DNA of 64,000 nucleotides from JALHNI01 sp044226365 (GTDB lineage Bacteria; Acidobacteriota; Terriglobia; Bryobacterales; Bryobacteraceae), in assembly GCA_044226365.1 (NCBI GenBank), contig JBGAHE010000015.1, positions 1 through 64,000 of the forward strand, given 5' to 3'. Below, in pieces: positions 1 to 8,541 of this stretch. The translations under genes and the position numbers were made by a program. Every line of letters starts with the position of its first letter. The first letter of the stretch is position 1. The notes under the pieces are model-generated. The model was not told where the DNA came from, searched no databases, and was given only the letters and a program-made list of their open reading frames with translations.

Positions 1-3000
1 ATCTCCACCTCCGGCGTGACCGCTCCCAGGCCGAAGCCGTAGAGCGTCACGGCCTCGCCGGCCTTCACCGGATTGCGCGCGTCGGCCATCCGCGGCGTGC
101 CATCGCTCACGCCGAACACCAGGCCCTGGCCCTCGCCGCTGTCATCGGCTGTGAGGATCGCCGGCTGCGCGTCCACCACGGTGATCGCTTCCGGCAGGGA
201 ATACACGCCGCCGCGTTGCACCACCACCTGATGCGTCGTGCGGGCCGGCAAGCCGAAGGGCAATAGCGCGCGGACCTGCTTTTCCGCCACGCTGTTTAAG
301 GGGATGGTGCGCCCGCCCACCAGCACCCGGCTGGATTCGAGCACCGCCGGGAAGGCGCCGGCCGGGGCTTCACTCGCCCGGTCCGCCAGCCGCTCGCCGG
401 TGATGCCGGCAAAGGTGCCCGGCGCCAGCGGCGCGCGTTCCAAGGTCCGCATCGCATTGGTCACGCCGCCCGAGGAGATCTGCGGCGGCTGCAGATTGGC
501 CACCACGCTGCCCACCAGCCGCAACGTGCCTTGAATCGGCGGCACGCTGGTGCGCGCCAGAAAGTCGATCGACATCGAAGCGCGCGCGCCATGGCTATTC
601 CAACTGCCCACCCAGCGGCCCAAGCCCGCATGCTTCAGTTCCACTTTGTCTTCGCCGGAGCCGAAGGCCGCCAGGACCACTCCTTGTTCGAGCGGCTGCC
701 CGCAGTCATCCAGCACCAGCACTTCGATCCACGCGGGCCAGCCTGCCGCGATGCGGAAGCCTTGCTCCAACTGGCTCGAGGTCAGGATGTACCTGGTAGG
801 CGCGCACGCGCTCCCCGCCGCCCGGACCTTGGCTCCCGCCGGAGCCGCGGCCGCCGGAGCCACAATCAACCCCAACGCGACCCGCGACAGCGGACCGTTC
901 TCGCGCGACGCAATTACCAGTTCGCCCCGATAGGTGCCGCGGGGCAGGCCGGCCCGCAGCGGCTGCCGCAGAAAGCTCTGCAGTTGCAGACTCGCCGTTT
1001 GCCCGGCCGCGATGCGCAGCGTCCCGTTGGAGATGCTCAGCCACCGCGCCTCACCTTCCAGCAGCGCATCCACCAGCAGTTCGAGCGGACGTTCCGTCGG
1101 ATTCGTGATCCGCAATGTTTGCGCCGCGGGATTAGCGCCCTCTTCGGTGCCCGCGAACAGGAAGCCGGTCTGGCTGAGCTTCAGGCGCGGCGGTTGGCCG
1201 GCCGCCTGCACTTCCAGCACCACCACCACATACTTCACGATGCCCGCCGGACGGCTAAAGGTCACTTCCACCAAGCCGTAATAAACGCCGGCCGCCAGAT
1301 TGCGCGCATCAGCCCGAATCGGGACGCGGGTGGCTCCGTCAGCAGCAGTGGTCCCGCTGGCCGCCCCCAAGGTGAGCCAGGTGGCGCCGGGAACGCTCTG
1401 CGTGGCCCGCGCCGTCCAAGAGGCATCCGCCGGCGTCCGGTTCATCACCTCGAGCACTTGCTCCAGCGGGCCCACACCCACCGCCTGCGTGAAGCGCATC
1501 GAGGAGTGCGACAGGAAGACCTCGTAAGCCTGGTCGGCCACGGAGGCGAAAACAGGTATGTCGAGCGTCGGCCCGGACGCCGCCTTCAAGTGGACGGTAC
1601 CCCGATAGTTGCTGGCCGGGAAGCCGCGCAAATCGGTAACGATCTCGAGCGCTGTCGGCTGAGCCCCGATTGTGTTGCCGCCCAGCCGCGCCGTCAGCCA
1701 AGGCTTGGACGTGCTTTGCGAGGTAGTCACCGTCGCTTGCAATTCCCCGAGCCCCAGATTGCGCAGGGGCACCGTCGTGGTCCCGGTAGGGTTGGCCGAG
1801 TTCAACAGCACGGGGACATAGCTCGAGCCGCTATCGAAGGCCGGAGGTCCTGTGGGCAGCACGTCGAACCGGATCGGGATCGCGCGTGTCGCCGGCTGCG
1901 TGCCCGGCGTCGTCACGTCCACCGTCGCTTCGTAGGTCCCCGGCACCAAGCCGGACGTATCGGCATTCACCGTCAAGGTGACCGGCAACGTGCCGGAAGC
2001 GGGCGAAACCGTTAGCCCACTCAGCCCGCGAGCCTGCGCGGTGTAAGCGGCGTTCGGCTGATCGGAAGTCACCGGAATCGTCATCGACGCGTTGCCCGGT
2101 GCCGTCGGCGCCAGCGACACCGGCTGCGTCGGGGTAAAGACCGATGCCGACGCGCGCACGTCGTATTGCACGGGAATCAGCAGGTCACTGAACCCGGGGC
2201 CCGAAATGCGCAGCGTCGTCGAATAGAAGCCGGGAGGAACGCCAACGGGATTGATGCGCACCGTCAACGAGCCAGGCAGCGTGAGTCGGCTGGGCGAGAA
2301 CGTCAAGCCGGGAACCACCGGCGTCAGCGTGACTTCCACTTCCTGACCAGGGGTCGAAGTCGTCAGCGCAATCGATTGCTGACTCGTCACACTGGGCGGC
2401 ACCGTCATCGACACGCTCGGTAAGCTGGGCGTCACCACCGGTGCCGGGGGCGGCGTCACCGGACCAGGAGTCGGCGGCGCGGCCGTCGCCCCAGCTTGGG
2501 TGATGTTGGTCGAGTTTCCGCCAATGAATACACTCGCCGTGCGTGGCGTTGCGGTTGCGTTCGCCGCGATGCTTGCTTGCACGGTGCCTGGCCCAGTGCC
2601 GGAAACGCCGCTGACGGGCGTAATCCAAGTCGGCAGCCCAGCCAGATTCCAGGTGCAGCCCGCCGGCGTGGCCACGCTGAAAGTGGCGGTGTGGGCCGTC
2701 GCCACTAACTGGGTCGACGTGAGGTTGTAAGTGCAGTAAGTCAGCTTGCGGATCCGGTCATTCCCCGCAATGTAGACCTCTCCATTGGCGCCCAACTCAA
2801 TCGCCTCGGGAATCATGCCGGCGAGCAGCGCCGCGCCGCCGTCACCCGTCGGAGCCGCGGTCCCGTTGCCGGCGACCGTAAAGATGGATCCGCCGTCCAC
2901 CACGCGGATCCGCCGGTTCCCCAACTCTGCGAGGAACAGGCGGCTTTGGGCGTCACGCCGCACCGAAGACGGATAGAACAACTGCGCGGCCGTGGCGAGT

Positions 3001-6000
3001 CCGCCGTCACCGCTGAAGCCGGCTGACCCATTGCCGACCAGGGTCGTGATGATGCCCGACGGCGCAATCTGACGGATGCGATGGTTGTCCGAGTCCGCGA
3101 AGATCACGTTCCCCGCCGCGTCCACGTCGATGCCGCGGGGGACGTTGATCTCGGCGGAGGTCGCCGGTCCGCCATCGCCGCTAAAGCCGCGGTTACCATT
3201 GCCGGCGAACACGGACACCGCGCCGCCGGGCGTAATCTTGCGAATCACGGACTGGTCGGGAATCGTCGCATAGAGGTTCCCGGAAGCGTCCATGGCAATC
3301 GCCTCCACCGTGCCCAGCCCGGCCGCCATGGTGGTCAGCGTGCCCGACGCAGAGATCCTGGCGACGCGATCGGCATGGGCCACGAAGGTGTTGCCAGCAG
3401 CGTCACTGAGCGCGGCTGTGGGAAACCAGATGTCCGTGGAGAGCGCCGGCCCATCGGGCCCCACGCCGTAGAGAGACGTGCCGCCGATGATGCGGATGAT
3501 GCCCGAAGCATCGATCTTCCGCACCGTATAGTTGCGGAACTCGGTCAACGTGAGTTCGCCGTTTCGGTAGGACAGATACCGCGGCTGAGTGAGGCGCGAG
3601 GTCACCGCCGCCCCACCATCGCCCACCGTGCGGGAGACACCGGCCACCGAACTGATCACCCCGTTCGGCGCCACCTTGCGGATACGTGAGCCGGACTCTT
3701 CCACGATGTACATGTTGCCGGCTGTATCGGCAGTCAGCGCCTCGGGTAGATACAACGTGGCATTCGCCGCTGGGCCGCCATCACCATCCGAGCCGCGAGC
3801 GCCAGTGCCGGCAAACCGACTGATGATTCCCGCCGGAGTGATGCGGCGCACCACGTTGCCGAGAATGCACGCCACGTACAGATCGCCGTTCGAAGCCAGG
3901 TAGAGCCCGTCGGGACCCGCCAGGCGAGCGTTCACCGCCGGCCCGCCATCGCCGCTATTGCCTTCCACGCCATCGCCGGCGATGGTGGAGATGATGCCGG
4001 CCGGGGTGATGCGGCGAATGCGCTGATTGTTGTTGTCAGAGAAGTAGACGTTGCCCGTGCTATCGATGGCCACGCCTCGCGGATAGTTGATCTGCGCACT
4101 CGTTGCCGCGCCGCCGTCGCCACTGAAGCCCGCCACCCCCGTCCCGGCTATTGTCGAGATGATGCCCGCCGGCGTCACTTTGCGAATACGGTGCCCATCG
4201 GCATCGGCCAGATACAGGTTGCCGCTGGCATCGAACGCGTGCCGCGGCACCGAGAACAGTTGGGCCGACGTCGCCGGGCCGCCATCACCCAGCGTCGAAC
4301 CACCGCCGGCAATCCCGCTCAGTTGGCCCGACGGCGTGCGCCGAATGATGCGCTGCGCGCCGCCCCCCGCATCGTTCCACACCAGATTGCCGGCCGGGTC
4401 CCGACTAATCCCGCACGGTCCGACCGGGAGAATGGGCTGCCCCAGGTGATCGGTCAGCGTATTGATGATGCCGTTGGGCGCAATCCGGCTGATCCGGTTG
4501 CCGATCCACTCCGTCACAATCAGGCTCCCGTCGTTGTCGATCGCGATGCCGCAAGGGTTCCGGAAGACTGCTTGCGTCGCGGGACCGCCGTCGCCCAGCG
4601 GATATCCGCCCGCCACCAGCGTAATCTGATACGGCGAAGGCGCCGTCGGCACCACCACTGTGCCCGCCTGCTGAAACTGAATCGGAACATTGCCTACTTG
4701 AATCGTCGCGGACCTCGGCGTGGGCGACGGATTGCCCGCCACGTTCAGCACCACCGAGCCCGGCCCCACCCCGGAGCCTCCGCCCATGATCCAGAGCGGA
4801 AGGCCCGTCACCGTCCAGGGACAGCCCGCGTCCGTCGTCACCGTGGCGTTGATGAGTCCGCCCGCCGCTGGCGCCGTCGTGGGAGAAAGCGAGTAAGGAC
4901 ACGGCGCCGGGGCAGCTTGGTTGACGGTGAACACTTGCCCCGCAATCCAAATGCTGCCCGAACGTGGCGCGCCGGCGTTGCTGGCCACCGTATAACTAAT
5001 CGTGCGGTTACCCACTCCGCCTGCGGCTCCCGAAACGGTGATCCAGGAGTCGTTGCTGACGGCTACCGACTGACAATCGGTATCGCTGGTGGTGAGCGTC
5101 ACCGAAGCAGGGCCGCCGCCGGCGGCGGCGTTGACACTGCCCGCCCCCAGGTTGTAGACGCACGGAGCAAACAGCGGTGAGGTCACGCGCACTCGCCGGT
5201 TCTGCGTGTCGGCAATGAAAACGCGTCCGCTGGTTGCGACGGCGGTTCCTTGCGGATAGTGAAATTCGGCGAGCAACGGTGAGCTCCCGTCGCCGCTATG
5301 ACCAGTGGAGCCGGCTCCCACCACCGTGGTGATGATCCCCGACGCCGACACTCGCCGAATCCGATTCCCGCTGGGGGTCGCACAACAGCCGCCCTGATCG
5401 GTGATGTAGAGGCGGCCACGCCCATCCACCGCCAGTTGGCCGGGCGAGTCCAGGTCAGCCGAAGTGGCTGGCCCGCCGTCATTGCGATACCCGCGATTGC
5501 CCGTCCCCGCGAACGTCGAAATCACTCCCGCGGCATTCACCATCCGAATGCGCTGATTGTAGCGGTCACTGATGTAGACGTTGCCCAACACGTCAAAGGC
5601 GATACCTTCCGGGCTGTAGAGCGTTGCAGCCGTCGCCGGTCCGCCGTCACCGCTGAACCCCTGGCTTCCCGTACCGGCGAACGCCTGGATAATGCCGGCC
5701 GCGTTTACCTTGCGGACGCGGTTTCCCTCCACGATGAACAGATTCCCGAACGGGTCGACCCCGATGCTGGCGACGCTCCCCAGGCTGGCGGCCGTCGCCA
5801 GCGACCCATCACCCCCGGCGCCGCCCCCGGCGACCGTCGTGATCGTCCCATCGAGCGCCACTCGACGAATCCGTGCGTTCCAGCGATCCCCGATGTACAC
5901 GGCGCCGAACCGATCCACCGCCACCGCGATCGGGCAACTGAAGCGCGCCGCCGTCGCCGGACCGCCATCGCCGCTAAAGCCACTCACCCCGGTACCGGCG

Positions 6001-7493
6001 AGCGTCGTCACCACCCCCGTCGCGCTCACCTTCAAGACCCGCTCAAAACGGCACTGAGGAATATAAGTGTTGCCCGCATCGTCCACTGCAATTTGCGACG
6101 GATACGAGAGTGTAGTGCCACTCCCCGGCCCGCCCTCGCCGGCATACGTACCAGGACCGGCCACCGTGTTGATGTTCCCGGACGCGTCCACCACCTTCAC
6201 CTTCTGATTCCACCCATCGGCCACATAGACGACATCCGCAGGGCCGACGGCCACCCCATGCGTATAGCCCAGATACGCTGCAGCCGCCGGGGTGCCGTCG
6301 GCGCTATCCCCGAGGAAGCCGTCCTGACCGGTGAAGGTGCTGATGATCCCCGCCGAAGTCAGCTTGCGAATCAGCGTTCCGTTGTCGGAGAAGTAAACGT
6401 TCCCGCCGCTATCGACCGCAATGCCTTCCGGCAAACTGAGTTGGGCGGAGAAGCCCGGCCCCCCATCGCCACTGTAACCCGACGAACCGTTCCCGGCGAG
6501 CGTGACAATCGTTCCGCCGCTCACCCGGCGAATGCGGTGCCCCAAGGACTCAGCAATATACATCCGGCCTAGGCTGTCAAAGGCAATCCCGACCGGAGCA
6601 TACAAGCCTACCGACGTGGCCAGTGCGCCTTCATCGGGAGGAAAGTAGAGAGGAAGACCATTACCGGCCACCGTACTGATCACGCCTCCGGCGCTTACCT
6701 TCCGCACGCGATTGTTCTCGCGGTCGCCAATATGGAGCTCGCCTGCGGGGCTGACCGCAAGTCCCACGAAGCCGGAGATCTGAGCCAACGTCGCCGGTCC
6801 GCCGTCGCCGGAGTAGCCTCGCTGCCCAGTGCCTGCGTAGGTGCTGATGATGCCTCCGGGAGTGATCCGGCGAATGCGGTAGCGATCGGCGACGTAGACA
6901 TTTCCGGACGAGTCGACGGCAAGCGCCCCCACCTGGTCGAAACGGGCGGCAGTGGCCAGTCCCCCGTCGCCGCTAAAGCCCGAATAGCCATCTCCGGCCA
7001 CGGTGGTGATGATTCCCGCAGGAGTTACTTTGCGCACCCGATAGGCACCGGAGTCTGCAATATACAGATTGCCCGCCGCATCGACCGCGATTCGCGACGA
7101 ATCGTACATCGCCGCCTGCAACGCCTGGCCACCATCGCCCATGTAGCCGCCGGCGAGCGTGGTGATGGTTTCATCACCGGCCTGATTCACGGCGAAGCGA
7201 ATTCCGGCAATCAGCAGGCTCCCGTTCCGGAAGGTTGGGTTCGGATTCGCCGCAATTGTGTAGAAAACTGTCGAACTGCCGGTTCCGGAAACGGCCGAAG
7301 TGATCGAGATCCAGGAGTCCGCTGTCGTCACCGTCCACGCGCAACCACTTTGGGTGTTCAGCGCGAAACTCAGCGCCGCTCCGGATTTAGCCACGCCCTG
7401 AAAGTTCGTTCCGAGGAAATAGGTGCACTGCGCGGCGAGAGGAAGGGAAAGGAAAAAGGCGAGGAAAACACGAACAGACAGGATACAACTCAC
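1..7493 (-). CDS. Giant secreted NHL/BACON repeat protein, C-terminus cut by window edge
   Basis: Predicted exported multi-domain beta-propeller protein; ligand unknown. The frame opens at GTG 7493 (the ATG at 7495 is followed at once by TGA) and stays open to base 1, giving at least 2,497 residues. Residues 1-21 form a Sec signal peptide (LPLAA|QC). Then come a BACON-like domain (about 24-100, CAWTVTTADSW), an NHL array (about 105-770), two BACON-like domains (about 775-950), a second NHL array (about 955-1585), another BACON-like domain (about 1590-1670), a Pro-rich linker, Ig-like beta domains, and from about 2330 a TIGR03437-type C-terminal domain of the Solibacter group. NHL blades carry GDGGPAT and RIRRITPAG-type motifs about every 56 residues. 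It lies 76 bp downstream of the next gene in the same direction and may be co-transcribed with it. Domain borders are by eye. Confidence 0.9.
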   Translation of the reverse strand, partial: MSCILSVRVFLAFFLSLPLAAQCTYFLGTNFQGVAKSGAALSFALNTQSGCAWTVTTADSWISITSAVSGTGSSTVFYTIAANPNPTFRNGSLLIAGIRFAVNQAGDETITTLAGGYMGDGGQALQAAMYDSSRIAVDAAGNLYIADSGAYRVRKVTPAGIITTVAGDGYSGFSGDGGLATAARFDQVGALAVDSSGNVYVADRYRIRRITPGGIISTYAGTGQRGYSGDGGPATLAQISGFVGLAVSPAGELHIGDRENNRVRKVSAGGVISTVAGNGLPLYFPPDEGALATSVGLYAPVGIAFDSLGRMYIAESLGHRIRRVSGGTIVTLAGNGSSGYSGDGGPGFSAQLSLPEGIAVDSGGNVYFSDNGTLIRKLTSAGIISTFTGQDGFLGDSADGTPAAAAYLGYTHGVAVGPADVVYVADGWNQKVKVVDASGNINTVAGPGTYAGEGGPGSGTTLSYPSQIAVDDAGNTYIPQCRFERVLKVSATGVVTTLAGTGVSGFSGDGGPATAARFSCPIAVAVDRFGAVYIGDRWNARIRRVALDGTITTVAGGGAGGDGSLATAASLGSVASIGVDPFGNLFIVEGNRVRKVNAAGIIQAFAGTGSQGFSGDGGPATAATLYSPEGIAFDVLGNVYISDRYNQRIRMVNAAGVISTFAGTGNRGYRNDGGPATSADLDSPGQLAVDGRGRLYITDQGGCCATPSGNRIRRVSASGIITTVVGAGSTGHSGDGSSPLLAEFHYPQGTAVATSGRVFIADTQNRRVRVTSPLFAPCVYNLGAGSVNAAAGGGPASVTLTTSDTDCQSVAVSNDSWITVSGAAGGVGNRTISYTVASNAGAPRSGSIWIAGQVFTVNQAAPAPCPYSLSPTTAPAAGGLINATVTTDAGCPWTVTGLPLWIMGGGSGVGPGSVVLNVAGNPSPTPRSATIQVGNVPIQFQQAGTVVVPTAPSPYQITLVAGGYPLGDGGPATQAVFRNPCGIAIDNDGSLIVTEWIGNRISRIAPNGIINTLTDHLGQPILPVGPCGISRDPAGNLVWNDAGGGAQRIIRRTPSGQLSGIAGGGSTLGDGGPATSAQLFSVPRHAFDASGNLYLADADGHRIRKVTPAGIISTIAGTGVAGFSGDGGAATSAQINYPRGVAIDSTGNVYFSDNNNQRIRRITPAGIISTIAGDGVEGNSGDGGPAVNARLAGPDGLYLASNGDLYVACILGNVVRRITPAGIISRFAGTGARGSDGDGGPAANATLYLPEALTADTAGNMYIVEESGSRIRKVAPNGVISSVAGVSRTVGDGGAAVTSRLTQPRYLSYRNGELTLTEFRNYTVRKIDASGIIRIIGGTSLYGVGPDGPALSTDIWFPTAALSDAAGNTFVAHADRVARISASGTLTTMAAGLGTVEAIAMDASGNLYATIPDQSVIRKITPGGAVSVFAGNGNRGFSGDGGPATSAEINVPRGIDVDAAGNVIFADSDNHRIRQIAPSGIITTLVGNGSAGFSGDGGLATAAQLFYPSSVRRDAQSRLFLAELGNRRIRVVDGGSIFTVAGNGTAAPTGDGGAALLAGMIPEAIELGANGEVYIAGNDRIRKLTYCTYNLTSTQLVATAHTATFSVATPAGCTWNLAGLPTWITPVSGVSGTGPGTVQASIAANATATPRTASVFIGGNSTNITQAGATAAPPTPGPVTPPPAPVVTPSLPSVSMTVPPSVTSQQSIALTTSTPGQEVEVTLTPVVPGLTFSPSRLTLPGSLTVRINPVGVPPGFYSTTLRISGPGFSDLLIPVQYDVRASASVFTPTQPVSLAPTAPGNASMTIPVTSDQPNAAYTAQARGLSGLTVSPASGTLPVTLTVNADTSGLVPGTYEATVDVTTPGTQPATRAIPIRFDVLPTGPPAFDSGSSYVPVLLNSANPTGTTTVPLRNLGLGELQATVTTSQSTSKPWLTARLGGNTIGAQPTALEIVTDLRGFPASNYRGTVHLKAASGPTLDIPVFASVADQAYEVFLSHSSMRFTQAVGVGPLEQVLEVMNRTPADASWTARATQSVPGATWLTLGAASGTTAADGATRVPIRADARNLAAGVYYGLVEVTFSRPAGIVKYVVVVLEVQAAGQPPRLKLSQTGFLFAGTEEGANPAAQTLRITNPTERPLELLVDALLEGEARWLSISNGTLRIAAGQTASLQLQSFLRQPLRAGLPRGTYRGELVIASRENGPLSRVALGLIVAPAAAAPAGAKVRAAGSACAPTRYILTSSQLEQGFRIAAGWPAWIEVLVLDDCGQPLEQGVVLAAFGSGEDKVELKHAGLGRWVGSWNSHGARASMSIDFLARTSVPPIQGTLRLVGSVVANLQPPQISSGGVTNAMRTLERAPLAPGTFAGITGERLADRASEAPAGAFPAVLESSRVLVGGRTIPLNSVAEKQVRALLPFGLPARTTHQVVVQRGGVYSLPEAITVVDAQPAILTADDSGEGQGLVFGVSDGTPRMADARNPVKAGEAVTLYGFGLGAVTPEVE

Positions 7494-7569
7494 ATAGAAG
7501 GAGGCGCGAAAAAGAAGAAGATTGCCAAAACAAAATGGGGACCGGCCGGGAAGCCGATCCCCGTGCGGA

Positions 7570-8442
7570 TTACCGGCTGCCGAGCGGCAACCGGCGCTCG
7601 ATATATTTGCCGTTGACAATGGCGAAAGCGTACATGTTGTCGTCGTTCGGGTTCGGGCTCACGTTCTGCGGAATCAGCCCCGGAGCGTTGACGTTGTTGA
7701 ACTGGAAGCGCACCCGGCCATTCACGATCCAGCCCACCGAAGTCAGCGTCCCCGCATAGTCGACGAAGGTCACGAGCAGTTCGCCGCGTGACGACCGGTC
7801 GGTGTAGCCGAAGCTCTGTAGCAATACTGGACACTGAGCGAGCGGCAGGGTCACCACCACGCAGGAACTGCGAGTGGAGATCAGGCGGCCGCCCGTATTC
7901 GACCCGGTAACCACCTCCCAGAAGCCCTCTTCCGGGACGTTGGTATAGAAGCGGAACATGGCGCTGCTCGGAGTGGCAGCGGCGAACTTCACGCCCTTGC
8001 CCGAAGCCGCGCTGACGATGGGATAACTCTCGTGCGTCTGCGTGTCGCCGACGCGCGCCGTGACGTGCAGTACGCCATCCTCTTCGCCCGCCAGCACGGG
8101 AATCTCGGCGGGCAGCGTCAGCTTCTCTTCGTGAAAAACTTCGCGCCCATTCAACACCACGGTGGCTTCGTCCACAGCGCCGTCGCCTTCCAGGCGCAGC
8201 AGCAAGGGTGTACCCGCCTGGGCCGTCTTGGTGAGGGTGAGAATGCGGCGATGGTCCGCACAGGCCGGGCCGGCATCGGCACAGCCCCGCACGCCTTCCA
8301 GCGTCGCGTCGACCTCGGCATCCCGAACGATCTCGGCCAAGCCGGCCGGACGCGTTTCGAAGGCCCGGATCGAGAGGCGGTCAGCCGCCTGGAGGGTAGC
8401 CAGGCTAAGGGCGGAAGCGGCGATCAGTTTGACGAAATTCAT
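7570..8442 (-). CDS. Secreted hypothetical protein, 290 aa
   Basis: Function not recognised. The N-terminus (MNFVKLIAASALSLATLQAA) is a Sec signal peptide, so the protein is exported. The rest is beta-rich and reads like an Ig-like/adhesive domain protein (VVLNGREVF, LHVTARVGD). It contains two close cysteine pairs (CADAGPAC near residue 55, CVVVTLPLAQC near 195) that could form disulfides outside the cytoplasm. The ATG at 8442 follows a good Shine-Dalgarno AAGGAG. It sits 99 bp after the caspase-TPR gene and 76 bp before the giant NHL gene on the same strand. The upstream spacer shares sequence with the promoter region of the PEGA gene at 17431, suggesting common control. Confidence 0.8.
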   Translation of the reverse strand: MNFVKLIAASALSLATLQAADRLSIRAFETRPAGLAEIVRDAEVDATLEGVRGCADAGPACADHRRILTLTKTAQAGTPLLLRLEGDGAVDEATVVLNGREVFHEEKLTLPAEIPVLAGEEDGVLHVTARVGDTQTHESYPIVSAASGKGVKFAAATPSSAMFRFYTNVPEEGFWEVVTGSNTGGRLISTRSSCVVVTLPLAQCPVLLQSFGYTDRSSRGELLVTFVDYAGTLTSVGWIVNGRVRFQFNNVNAPGLIPQNVSPNPNDDNMYAFAIVNGKYIERRLPLGSR

Positions 8443-8475
8443 TGTATTTCTCCTTGAACTTGCCGGCTCAAGGCC

Positions 8476-8515
8476 GGGCTAAACACTGCGGCGACAGTCC
8501 GAGAGAAAAATGCGC
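8476..8515 (-). promoter_or_regulatory. Candidate promoter module resembling the one before the PEGA gene
   Basis: Read on the minus strand, GCGCATTTTT (8515-8506) is followed after 25 nt by AGCCC, with CTGTCGCCG and GTGTTTAGCCC in between. The same GCGCATTTTT, CGCCG and AGCCC elements occur in the same order and with spacing within one base upstream of the gene at 17431. The adjacent CCGGC-TCAAG-GCCGG hairpin lies just before the ribosome binding site of the 8442 gene. No sigma-70 boxes were seen. Confidence 0.35.
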
Positions 8516-8541
8516 AAGAAATTTCGTTGATCTTTTGGGTC

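Noticed and set aside
531..6572. Long plus-strand open frames (for example 531-2015, 4191-5180, 5298-6572) across the left region
   Set aside because: They have no domain sense, are Arg/Pro/Ala-rich, and lie opposite the NHL/BACON reading frame, which is clearly the real gene.
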